Assembly (NCBI GenBank): GCA_031254675.1 | Contig: JAIRTV010000580.1 | Coordinates: 1-8,469 of the forward strand | Origin: Planctomycetaceae bacterium | GTDB taxonomy: Bacteria > Planctomycetota > Planctomycetia > Pirellulales > Thermoguttaceae | DNA: 8,469 nucleotides | Direction of reading: 5' to 3' | Shown here: positions 1 through 6,149 of the stretch, one piece after another | Numbering within the stretch: the first letter of the stretch is position 1 | How the letters are laid out: each line of letters opens with the position of its first letter | Translations under genes and position numbers: made by a program | Notes under the pieces: model-generated | The model's input: the letters and a program-made list of their open reading frames with translations, nothing else | Told to the model about the DNA's origin: nothing | The model's database searches: none

Positions 1-18
1 GAAAGGTTGACTCCTGTC

Positions 19-141
19 TTAGGGAAAAGGCGAATTATTTTCGACACGCCGAATACCAAACCAAAATCTAACCGCAAACCAATTCCAAAGATATTCTTGC
101 CGATTTGTTTTTGTGTTCGGCTGATCATTCGTGTTGCTCAT
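19..141 (-). CDS. Possible small ORF, 40 aa, unknown function
   Basis: A 40-codon reading frame runs from an ATG (139-141) to a TAA (19-21) on the minus strand, in line with the three minus-strand genes to its right. The peptide begins MSNTNDQPNTKT, a polar N-terminus. It continues into a Trp/Phe/Arg-rich middle (YLWNWFAVRFWFGIRR) that could form an amphipathic, membrane-touching helix. I do not recognise the family. No convincing Shine-Dalgarno precedes the ATG, which counts against it. Four bases after its stop lies AGGAG (minus strand, 15-11), which could serve a gene starting just beyond the left edge. It could equally be chance. A longer plus-strand frame is also open from the window edge to base 294, but its last third is only the 21-bp repeat. 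Confidence 0.25.
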   Translation of the reverse strand: MSNTNDQPNTKTNRQEYLWNWFAVRFWFGIRRVENNSPFP

Positions 142-191
142 TGTTTGGCAACGTTCTTTTTTTCCGTTTGGAAGGACAAAAATCAAAAAAA

Positions 192-317
192 GTCACGCAC
201 TCCAAGACAAAAAGTACGTACTCCAAACCAAAGAGTACGTACTCCAAGACAAAGAGTACGTACTCCAAGACAAGGAGTACGTACTCCAAAGTAAAGAGTA
301 CGTACTCCAAGACCATT
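192..317. repeat. Six-unit 21-bp tandem repeat carrying 12-bp palindromes
   Basis: Six units of exactly 21 bp; the common core ACTCCAA begins at 199, 220, 241, 262, 283 and 304. Each good unit has AGTACGTACTCCAA plus seven more variable bases (mostly GACAAAG). Units 3 to 6 contain the perfect palindrome GAGTACGTACTC at 233-244, 254-265, 275-286 and 296-307. Unit 2 has one mismatch (212-223) and unit 1 is degenerate. Because 21 is divisible by three, several frames are open across the array and give heptapeptide repeats, but these look like by-products. The 21-bp period equals about two DNA turns, so all palindromes lie on one face of the helix. A minisatellite or an operator array are both possible. 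Confidence 0.93.
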
Positions 318-320
318 TTG

Positions 321-340
321 CCGTATGTTAAAGCATACGG
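321..340. other. Perfect 7-bp stem-loop next to the tandem array
   Basis: CCGTATG (321-327) and CATACGG (334-340) are exact inverted repeats around a six-base loop, four bases after the last 21-bp unit. No T run follows on either strand, so it does not look like a simple intrinsic terminator. Its closeness to the array suggests it may belong to the same element. Confidence 0.5.
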
Positions 341-521
341 TTGATAAAGCGAAACCCTAGCGGGGCAAAGAAAATAGAAAAGGGAACGGTTAGTAGTGAA
401 TAGTGAAAATGCCGCAAGACAATTCTGCCTCAGTTTTTCAAAATCTCATTTCTGAAAAACGAGAACTTGCGAATATTTTTTTGCGAGTAAGATTTGTTTT
501 TTGAAAGTTGCTTTGTAATTC

Positions 522-1277
522 TTATTCCGCGACAACCATAATACGAGTTTGTTGTATTTCGCAAGAGTTTCTTTTGAGGTCAATGCGAACACCAAAAGGG
601 CGTGGTTCAAAAATGTTCCATTTAACGTCAACATCGTCCAGAAGAAAAACTTCGACCTTCGGATTGTACTCAAAAGCGGGACAAAACGGGATATGAATTG
701 TTGCCGTTAATTGGCTATCTTGAAACCCGACCAAAAAAATTCCTTCCACCTGGTCTTTTCCGGTTTCGGTAAAACGACGGACAATTTTTTGTGTTATGGA
801 ACGATCAAAATCATTCTCTTGATCGAATTCGTCGAAATCGTCTTCGTTCTCGGAATTTTCAGGAACGGACATTGTTGCCGGAACGAGAATTTTTTTATCT
901 ATTTTTCTTGCCGGAAATCGCCGAACAACTTCGGCAATACCAAGCAAGGAAACGTAGAGAATCGGCAAGGGAAACGGTAATAAAAATCCAATTAGCAAAA
1001 CAGGAACCCAAAAAATATTGTGATTTTTCCTGTGTTCTGGTTGTTGCGAAATGCGGGACAGAAATAGCAGAACGATCACCCAAACCGTAAACACCAAAAC
1101 CAAAACAAGATCACGACCCACATCAATATCGTATGGTTTTCGCCATAAAATACCTGCCATTGCAAAAAATCCCGCCAACCAAAGAGTTATTTGACTTGTC
1201 AGATGGAGACCGAATATCAGGTGTTGAAATAATTTCATTACAGTGATGATACTTGAATTTTCAGATTTGCCAATCAT
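522..1277 (-). CDS. Uncharacterised multi-pass membrane protein with soluble C-terminal domain
   Basis: 251 aa from the first ATG. I see three hydrophobic stretches (about residues 26-45, 55-74 and 88-117), then a basic patch (RRFPARKIDKK), a highly acidic linker (about 140-158, ENEDDFDEFDQENDFD) and a soluble, beta-rich-looking tail (about 160-251). The tail contains TATIHIPFCPAFEYNPKVEV and ends in MVVAE. I recall similar tails (ATVHVAFCPPF-type motifs) in hypothetical planctomycete membrane proteins, but no function. The first ATG overlaps the end of cysE by 17 bases and has no Shine-Dalgarno. An alternative ATG at codon 14 (1236-1238) would start just after the cysE stop and give 238 aa. 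The tight arrangement implies co-transcription with cysE and probably translational coupling. The acidic linker suggests two separately folding parts, with the tail on one side of the membrane. Confidence 0.8.
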   Translation of the reverse strand: MIGKSENSSIITVMKLFQHLIFGLHLTSQITLWLAGFFAMAGILWRKPYDIDVGRDLVLVLVFTVWVIVLLFLSRISQQPEHRKNHNIFWVPVLLIGFLLPFPLPILYVSLLGIAEVVRRFPARKIDKKILVPATMSVPENSENEDDFDEFDQENDFDRSITQKIVRRFTETGKDQVEGIFLVGFQDSQLTATIHIPFCPAFEYNPKVEVFLLDDVDVKWNIFEPRPFGVRIDLKRNSCEIQQTRIMVVAE

Positions 1278-2214
1278 CTTGTTCGAGCTGCGTGCTTTTA
1301 ATTTTCAGGCTGGGCTTTTCGATCAAAACAGTTGTCCCTGCCGGAATTGAATAGGTTAGCCAAACACTGGAACCAATCACCGAATCATGACCAATCACCG
1401 TTTTTCCGCCAAGAACTGTTGCGTTTGCGTAAATAACGACATTATCTTCGATAGTGGGATGACGTTTCGTGTTGCGGACTAATTCGCCATTTTCATCTTT
1501 TGGAAAACTAATTGCTCCTAGTGTAACACCTTGATACAGTTTTACCCAGTTACCAAGAATACTCGTTTCGCCAATTACAATTCCAGTTCCATGATCAATG
1601 AAAAAATATTCTCCAATAATTGCTCCGGGATGAATATCAATTCCCGTTTTGCTGTGCGCCCATTCGGTCATCATTCGCGGAATCAATGGAATCTGCAAAT
1701 CGTACAACGTATGCGCCAACCGATAAACTGTTACCGCTTCGAGACCGGGATAACAAAAAATCACTTCATCAATTGATTTGCACGCAGGATCTCCGGCATA
1801 CGCCGCTTCCGCGTCTTTTGCCAACTTCCGCCGAATATTGGGAATTTGCTCTAAAAATTCAATTGTTTTTCGGTGGGCGATTTGTTCTACCGAAGACAAT
1901 TTTTCTGGAACACATTGATCGGTATTGCCTTCGCCGTGGCACAACGCCCGCTCGAAAAGAACAACAAGTCGATCATGGAGTCGGTCAACAATTTCACCGA
2001 CATGATAAATAACATTTGACGAATGAAGCCGATCACGATTCCGATAACCCGGATAGATCATTTCTTTCAAGTCTTCAATCACTTCAATTACAACGTTGTA
2101 ATTTGGCAACGGACAATGGTCAAGATGATGTGTTAATTTTGTTTCTTGATAGGATTCGACGATCCGATCAGTCAAAGCAGGAAGTTCCGTTTTATGTTCA
2201 AATATGGTAAACAT
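1261..2214 (-). CDS. cysE: Serine O-acetyltransferase (CysE/EpsC family)
   Basis: 317 aa from the ATG at 2212-2214. It makes O-acetyl-L-serine from serine and acetyl-CoA, the first committed step of cysteine synthesis in the cytoplasm. An alpha-helical N-terminal half (about 1-175) is followed by left-handed beta-helix hexapeptide repeats (about 190-300). The active-site block reads GIDIHPGAIIGEYFFIDHGTG. By analogy with E. coli CysE, D193 and H208 are the catalytic pair (Asp143/His158 there). The acetyl-CoA-side motif GVTLGAISF and the late NVVIYANATVLGG block are present. The insert with KRHPTIED is the form seen in EpsC-type enzymes. The long N-terminus (about 105 residues before SSVEQIAH) exceeds the short bacterial forms. 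An upstream in-frame ATG (2313) would add 33 hydrophobic residues unlike the family, so I reject it. No strong Shine-Dalgarno is visible. The protein ends in DDWQI; a C-terminal Ile is what CysK recognises in other serine acetyltransferases. Confidence 0.95.
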   Translation of the reverse strand: MFTIFEHKTELPALTDRIVESYQETKLTHHLDHCPLPNYNVVIEVIEDLKEMIYPGYRNRDRLHSSNVIYHVGEIVDRLHDRLVVLFERALCHGEGNTDQCVPEKLSSVEQIAHRKTIEFLEQIPNIRRKLAKDAEAAYAGDPACKSIDEVIFCYPGLEAVTVYRLAHTLYDLQIPLIPRMMTEWAHSKTGIDIHPGAIIGEYFFIDHGTGIVIGETSILGNWVKLYQGVTLGAISFPKDENGELVRNTKRHPTIEDNVVIYANATVLGGKTVIGHDSVIGSSVWLTYSIPAGTTVLIEKPSLKIKSTQLEQDDWQI

Positions 2215-2348
2215 GACATTGCTAAAAAGGGGTTTGTGAAAACAAAAGACAACGGTTGCCTGACTGTTCAAGGAAACAATTATTAGAAATCGAACGAAGT
2301 AATCGAAAAACATTCAGAGAATTGTTTATTTTTATATTACAACAAATC

Positions 2349-2987
2349 TTATTTCCATTCGCTTCCGCTCCAGCCCGTAACAATCACGTCCCGCTTCGGC
2401 ATAAAAAAGGAAGAAATAAAACTAGTTACCACCAAACACAACAAAACAATCGCCAACGCCACTCGAATATGATAAGCATCCTTAAGTGCTTGATAATTTT
2501 CCTGAAAATTATAACTGAAATTGGGACCACGTTCGAGAATTTTAAAATGAAAATAAAGCTCCATCGGACTCATACGGTCAAAATCTTCGTTTCGAATCCA
2601 AAGAATTGTATGCTCAAAATCAGGAACCGGAGTCGAATTTTGATACAATTCCGTTTGACCAAAACGAAACCATTCACGCTTTCGCGAAACATCACGCGGT
2701 AATGGATACGAAAACAACGCCCAAAGGAAAAAAATAGCAACAGGCGGAAAAAATAGAACACCAAGAAGAAAAAAAACTTGCCGCATTTTGCCGGTTTCAT
2801 TTTTTGGTTTAGGAAGTTCCAAATGGTCTGCCGGCTTTTCTTCCGCAACCGGCAAACTTTTAATTTTCAACAAAGATGGAATTTGTTGTGTTTGCCCGCA
2901 GGAACATGTTATTTGTTGACCGGCTTGAGCAACTTCGATTTCGTGTGATCGCCCGCAAGAACAAGGTAAAAGATATTTCTGAGACAC
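2349..2987 (-). CDS. Mini zinc-ribbon / two-TM membrane protein, unknown function
   Basis: 212 aa from a GTG start. The frame could extend to a TTG eight codons upstream, but AAGGAG sits six bases before the GTG, which decides the start. The N-terminus carries two CxC pairs, CSCG (C9, C11) and CSCG (C28, C30), spaced as in a small zinc ribbon and separated by RSHEIEVAQAGQQIT. A Pro/Lys/Glu-rich linker follows (about 50-68), then TM1 (about 71-95). Next is an extracytoplasmic or lumenal domain of about 75 residues rich in aromatic residues, then TM2 (about 174-196) and a short tail. I recall this CxC...AGQ...CxC N-terminus, often followed by an IPSL-type motif, in many planctomycete hypothetical proteins. 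The residues suggest metal binding, but the function is unknown. It is the first gene of the minus-strand block, 134 bp before cysE, with no clear promoter in that gap, so it may be co-transcribed. Confidence 0.85.
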   Translation of the reverse strand: MSQKYLLPCSCGRSHEIEVAQAGQQITCSCGQTQQIPSLLKIKSLPVAEEKPADHLELPKPKNETGKMRQVFFLLGVLFFPPVAIFFLWALFSYPLPRDVSRKREWFRFGQTELYQNSTPVPDFEHTILWIRNEDFDRMSPMELYFHFKILERGPNFSYNFQENYQALKDAYHIRVALAIVLLCLVVTSFISSFFMPKRDVIVTGWSGSEWK

Positions 2988-2993
2988 AGAATA

Positions 2994-2999
2994 CTCCTT
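2994..2999 (-). promoter_or_regulatory. Ribosome binding site that fixes a GTG start
   Basis: AAGGAG on the minus strand (CTCCTT on plus) lies six bases before the GTG at 2985-2987. It lies inside the longer TTG-initiated frame, so it favours the shorter 212-aa protein. Confidence 0.75.
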
Positions 3000-3213
3000 T
3001 TCATAAAGCAATTTTTCGTAATGATTCGATCAAATTTGCAACCAAAATGAAAAACCAATCTTTGCAAAATTATCATAATTTACAAATTGAAGAATCGGAA
3101 AAATATCTTCATTTTGCGAATTTTGTCAAAAAAACTTGAAATCACGACAAAATTCCAAAGAATAATTACTAAATTTTTCAAATAGCAATGAACGTACCAA
3201 CAGCAAAAAAATT

Positions 3214-3240
3214 CCGACTTTTTTCAAATTTCAAAATCGG
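3214..3240 (-). other. Stem-loop in the long leader of the minus-strand block
   Basis: On the minus strand, CCGATTTT (3240-3233) can pair with AAAGTCGG (3221-3214) with one G-U pair and a loop of about 11 bases. It falls within the predicted 5' leader behind the promoter at 3278-3306. No T run follows. A regulatory role is possible but unsupported. Confidence 0.3.
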
Positions 3241-3277
3241 TCATTCACCGCAACCAATCACCAACAAAACGGCGATT

Positions 3278-3306
3278 ATTATACCTTTCCTAGTTAAGAA
3301 AAGCAA
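3278..3306 (-). promoter_or_regulatory. Probable sigma-70 promoter for the minus-strand block
   Basis: On the minus strand, TTGCTT (3306-3301) is followed after exactly 17 bases by TATAAT (3283-3278), a perfect -10 box with a moderate -35. It points at the zinc-ribbon gene, giving a leader of roughly 280 bases. It could drive that gene, cysE and the three-TM gene as one unit. Confidence 0.5.
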
Positions 3307-3606
3307 GCGTTCAAGACGATACACAACTTATATTTTACCGCAAAAAAATAAAAAAAGAGAATAATCACAAAATTGTGCAAATTCGTTTCAAACAGATTTC
3401 ACGTAAATTTTGTATAAACTCCAAAAATTTTTTGATAAAAATTATTTTTCTCTGGATTTTTTCTCAAGAAAATGATAGAATCTTAATAAAGAAATTGGAA
3501 CTTAGACATTTGTTCCATGAAATTTTATCATGCAAACTGTCAGAAGTTTTTCCGATTTTTATTTTTCCGAAATCCGACCACTTTTCACCACAAGACCCAA
3601 TTACTA

Positions 3607-3704
3607 CGATGAAACCCAAAACAAATCATCTGCCCAGACCGGAAAATCATAAGTCATTTGATCAGGATAAGCAAAGATCAAGTGTCTCTTCCTAGCTTTC
3701 ATCG
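3607..3704. other. Structured segment: outer 8-bp stem enclosing a 9-bp hairpin
   Basis: CGATGAAA (3607-3614) is the exact inverse complement of TTTCATCG (3697-3704). It encloses a second hairpin, CATTTGATC (3655-3663) with GATCAAGTG (3676-3684), nine pairs with one G-U and a 12-base loop. A two-level fold of about 98 nt could be a small RNA or leader element. As a competing reading, the minus strand has a 32-codon frame here (ATG 3702 to TAG 3604) starting MKARKRHLIFAYPDQM, without a ribosome site. I cannot tell which, if either, is real. Confidence 0.35.
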
Positions 3705-3737
3705 GAATTGCAAAATAGATGGAACAACCAACATGTT

Positions 3738-3781
3738 TTAGGTGATTAGGCAATTTTTTGCTTCTTGCCTGTTTTACCTAA
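3738..3781. other. Two-tier stem-loop, possible bidirectional terminator or RNA element
   Basis: Outer arms TTAGGT (3738-3743) and ACCTAA (3776-3781) pair exactly. Inner arms AGGCAA (3748-3753) and TTGCCT (3765-3770) also pair exactly, with a four/five-base internal loop between the tiers. The apical loop carries a T6 run. It sits 34 bases from the structured segment at 3607-3704, so the two may belong to one transcript. Confidence 0.4.
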
Positions 3782-4024
3782 GAATAATTTCTTTCCAAAT
3801 AATAAAAAAAAATGCACTGTGTCTGAATGTGAGGTATATTGGTTTATAGATTGATAATTCGCGATGAATCCTGCTCCATCGGGTTGATTTTTGAGTTTTC
3901 CTATTCCTGTTATCGAAATTTTTGCTCTACCGAAGGAATCAACTTTTGACACGATACGATTAAAAATCAAAAATGAAGACCAACTATCAAACAAGATCAC
4001 AAAGAATACGTATAACAATAACAA

Positions 4025-4036
4025 TGTTGATCAACA
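4025..4036. other. 12-bp perfect palindrome
   Basis: TGTTGATCAACA reads the same on both strands. It lies about 380 bp upstream of the sigma factor gene and could be a binding site for a dimeric regulator. A single copy in AT-rich DNA is weak evidence. Confidence 0.25.
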
Positions 4037-4404
4037 GAACATTTTCGATAATTGCCGACAAAACAGAATATTTCAGGTTTAATGCAACATTGTTACGATA
4101 AATTGGTTTTGTGTTATTTTAATTGATTATTTTAAGCCTGTCAGGAGAAAGGAGATTTCTTTTAGCGAACGATTATTGAATATGATGGTTTACTTTGATT
4201 AATATTTTTTTGGATAATATTCAAAGTTTTACAAAAATTTTCAATCTTAATGCTACCGAATTACGTAAAAAAAACAGAATATTTTTCTCTTTTTCCGTTT
4301 TCCAAATCATTTCCCATCAGTAGTATTGATGAAAATCCGGTAGTTGTCCCCCCGACGATTTTGGCAAACGGTCATTAATCAACAATTTTAACTTATTATT
4401 TTAC

Positions 4405-4409
4405 AGGAG
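4405..4409 (+). promoter_or_regulatory. Ribosome binding site supporting a TTG start of the sigma factor
   Basis: AGGAG lies six bases (TTTAGC) before the TTG at 4416-4418. The optimal spacing supports initiation at this non-ATG codon rather than at the first internal ATG (codon 21). Confidence 0.75.
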
Positions 4410-4415
4410 TTTAGC

Positions 4416-5975
4416 TTGTACGATCCAGATGTTCTCATAGATGATTTTGATGATGTGCTTGTCTCGGAAGACGAGATGCTCCATCTTGATGATGTTGATA
4501 TTGACGAAGACGAGATGGTCGATTCGCTTCTTATTGATGAGGACGAAGACGATGAAGAAGCGGAATTGTTCGATGAAGAACTCCTCAAATTGGAGGTAGG
4601 CGATGTTTGGTCAGACGATCCCGTTCGAATGTATTTGACCCAGATGGGTGAAATTCCCCTCCTTACCCGTCAACGTGAAATCGCGTTAGCCAAACAAATT
4701 GAAATTACCCGACGAAAATTCCGTGCAAAGTTGTTGGAATGTGATTATGTTCTTCAACACGCGGTTCGAACCTTGCGGCGAGTTCATCACAATGAATTGC
4801 CGTTTGACCGAACGGTTCAGGTTTCCGTGACGGATAGTCTTGAAAAGCAGCAGATTATGGGGCGATTTCCTCACAATCTTCGTTCGTTGGAGTTAATGGT
4901 TCGCCGAAACCACAAGGATTATCGAATTGCGACGAGTTGTTCCCGTAGTCCGGACGAACGAAAAGTGGCGTGGATACGATTGGGGCGTTCGCGGCGGCGT
5001 GCGGTGCGATTGATTGAAGAGCTTGGTCTCCGAACTCAGCGTATTGAAACAATGATTCCGACTTTGGAAGAATTTAGTCGTCGTGTTGACGAACTGAAAG
5101 AGCGTATTCGCGGGCATCGTGCCAGCGGACGTCCGGAATACGAACGGCAACCTCTGTTGGACGAGTTTCGCAACATTCTGCAACTCACCCAAGAAACGCC
5201 AACCAGTCTTCGCAATCGGGTCAAGTATGTTCAGGATCTTTTTGCAAAGTATCAGGAAGCAAAACGCGGATTGTCCGAAGGTAATCTTCGGTTGGTGGTT
5301 TCGATTGCGAAAAAATATCGGAATCGCGGTTTGAGTTTCCTTGATTTGATTCAGGAAGGCAATGCCGGTTTGATGCGTGCGGTTGATAAATTTGAATACC
5401 GACGCGGTTTCAAATTTTGTACGTATGCGACATGGTGGATTCGCCAAGCGATAACGCGGGCGGTTGCTGACCAGAGCCGAACAATTCGGATTCCCGTTCA
5501 CATGGTGGAAACGATGTCTAAAATGCGCAACGTTTCACGTAAATTGTTACAAGAATACGGACGCGAACCAACTATTGAGGAAACCGCAGAAGCCGCCAAT
5601 TCACCGTTGGACGAAACACGTCGAATATTGGCGATGAATCGTTATCCGATTAGTCTTGATCGACCGGTTGGCAACAGTGAAGATTCCCATTTTGGTGATT
5701 TGTTGCCTGACAGTGCGGCGGAAAATCCGGCAATTGGAGCAACACAGGAAATGCTCCGAACAAGAATTGCTAAGGTACTCAAGACATTGAGTTATCGGGA
5801 GCGGGAGATTATCAAACTTCGTTACGGTTTGGGCGATGGTTACAGTTATACGTTGGAGGAAGTCGGTCATATTTTCAAGGTAACACGGGAACGTATCCGT
5901 CAAATTGAAGCAAAGGCTGTTCGCAAACTTCAACAACCAACCCGAAGCCAAGACCTTGTTGGTTTTCTTGACTAA
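4416..5975 (+). CDS. rpoD: RNA polymerase primary sigma factor, sigma-70 family
   Basis: 519 aa from a TTG with a well-placed AGGAG. It directs RNA polymerase to promoters. Region 1.2 is at about 67-98 (DPVRMYLTQMGEIPLLTRQ). A long basic, helical non-conserved region follows (about 99-275). Regions 2.1-2.4 are at about 280-362, with NLRLVVSIAKKYRNRGLSFL, DLIQEGNAGLMRAVDKFEYR, the -10-reading ATWWIRQAITRAVADQSRTI and IRIPVHM. Region 3 is at about 365-440 and region 4 at about 447-510, with LSYREREIIKLRYGL and the helix-turn-helix LEEVGHIFKVTRERIRQIEAKAVRKL for -35 binding. In place of a classical region 1.1, the first 63 residues hold 31 Asp/Glu and one Lys. Region 2 and 4 conservation fits a primary (group 1) factor, though a close paralogue cannot be excluded. 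It is followed by two hairpins and a separate protease gene. Confidence 0.95.
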   Translation: MYDPDVLIDDFDDVLVSEDEMLHLDDVDIDEDEMVDSLLIDEDEDDEEAELFDEELLKLEVGDVWSDDPVRMYLTQMGEIPLLTRQREIALAKQIEITRRKFRAKLLECDYVLQHAVRTLRRVHHNELPFDRTVQVSVTDSLEKQQIMGRFPHNLRSLELMVRRNHKDYRIATSCSRSPDERKVAWIRLGRSRRRAVRLIEELGLRTQRIETMIPTLEEFSRRVDELKERIRGHRASGRPEYERQPLLDEFRNILQLTQETPTSLRNRVKYVQDLFAKYQEAKRGLSEGNLRLVVSIAKKYRNRGLSFLDLIQEGNAGLMRAVDKFEYRRGFKFCTYATWWIRQAITRAVADQSRTIRIPVHMVETMSKMRNVSRKLLQEYGREPTIEETAEAANSPLDETRRILAMNRYPISLDRPVGNSEDSHFGDLLPDSAAENPAIGATQEMLRTRIAKVLKTLSYREREIIKLRYGLGDGYSYTLEEVGHIFKVTRERIRQIEAKAVRKLQQPTRSQDLVGFLD

Positions 5976-6000
5976 AAATTAAAAACAATCGACAATTTCA

Positions 6001-6040
6001 AAATTCGTAACTGTTTGTGAACAATTGAAAAATCGTAACT
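6001..6040. repeat. Imperfect direct repeat, 12 bp
   Basis: AAATTCGTAACT (6001-6012) recurs as AAAATCGTAACT (6029-6040), 11 of 12 identical, 28 bases apart. It lies in the 3' flank of rpoD, just before the first hairpin. Two copies only, so a protein site is speculative. Confidence 0.35.
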
Positions 6041-6085
6041 AATGATTGCTCTTACGCAAGATTGTAGTGGTTGCGAGGTTTGAAA

Positions 6086-6122
6086 ATCGAACGATTTTAG
6101 AGAACGTTCAAAATCGTTCGAT
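6086..6122 (+). other. 13-bp perfect stem-loop in the 3' flank of rpoD
   Basis: ATCGAACGATTTT (6086-6098) and AAAATCGTTCGAT (6110-6122) pair perfectly around an 11-base loop that contains the palindrome GAACGTTC (6102-6109). The left arm is itself part of an AAAATCG-AA-CGATTTT inverted repeat, so alternative folds exist. No T tract follows. It may be an mRNA 3'-end stabiliser, part of a two-step terminator, or a DNA-binding site. Confidence 0.55.
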
Positions 6123-6149
6123 ACGCAAATTTTGGATATATTTTTTCCG

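Larger units (their letters stand above)
142..521. other. Gene-free AT-rich stretch with repeats and hairpins
   Basis: I see no convincing gene between the small minus-strand ORF and the stop of the three-TM gene. Besides the 21-bp array and the hairpin at 321-340, it holds a tandem heptamer TAGTGAA (394-400 and 401-407). It also holds an 8-bp inverted repeat, GTTTTTCA (433-440) with TGAAAAAC (453-460). That stem lies about 60 bases past the stop of the minus-strand gene and could help end its transcript, but it lacks a clear T tract. Open frames across the array exist only because the repeat length is a multiple of three. Confidence 0.55.
2988..4415. other. 1.4-kb AT-rich divergent intergenic region
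   Basis: This stretch separates the leftward cysE block from the rightward rpoD block. Open frames in it (for example 3375-3695 plus, 3746-4024 minus) have no good ribosome site, poor start codons and no family resemblance I can see, so I do not call genes. It contains the minus-strand promoter, the leader hairpin at 3214-3240, structured segments at 3607-3704 and 3738-3781, and a palindrome at 4025-4036. A purine-rich AGGAGAAAGGAGA stretch lies near 4142 with no ORF behind it. A C6 run (4349-4354 approximately) stands out in otherwise AT-rich DNA. I find no tRNA, tmRNA, RNase P or SRP RNA signature, no clear rpoD promoter and no DnaA-box cluster. Confidence 0.7.

Noticed and set aside
192..317. 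CRISPR array
   Set aside because: The period is only 21 bp and the spacer-like parts are near-identical 7-9 bp stretches. No cas genes are nearby.
7..344. Overlapping open frames over the 21-bp array on both strands (heptapeptide repeats such as RTPRQRV)
   Set aside because: They stay open because the repeat length is a multiple of three. Starts are weak, no ribosome site is seen, and several frames are open at once.
2215..2313. N-terminal extension of serine acetyltransferase by 33 residues
   Set aside because: The extra residues are hydrophobic and unlike the family. The internal ATG gives a sensible cytoplasmic enzyme.
3375..3695. 106-codon plus-strand frame in the divergent region
   Set aside because: GTG start without ribosome site, composition like the surrounding non-coding DNA, and no recognisable motif.
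3746..4024. 92-codon minus-strand frame, possibly a decayed transposase
   Set aside because: TTG start, no ribosome site, no DDE or other transposase motif, and no terminal inverted repeats. Kept only as a possible gene remnant in one finding.
2988..4415. Chromosomal replication origin
   Set aside because: The strand and composition switch fits, but I find no cluster of DnaA boxes (TTATCCACA-like) and no dnaA or dnaN next to it.
4388..4588. Serine-rich minus-strand frame opposite the start of rpoD
   Set aside because: It is the complement of the Asp/Glu-rich codons of the sigma factor N-terminus.
4893..5501. 202-codon minus-strand frame inside rpoD
   Set aside because: It lies opposite conserved sigma regions. 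No family motif and no ribosome site.
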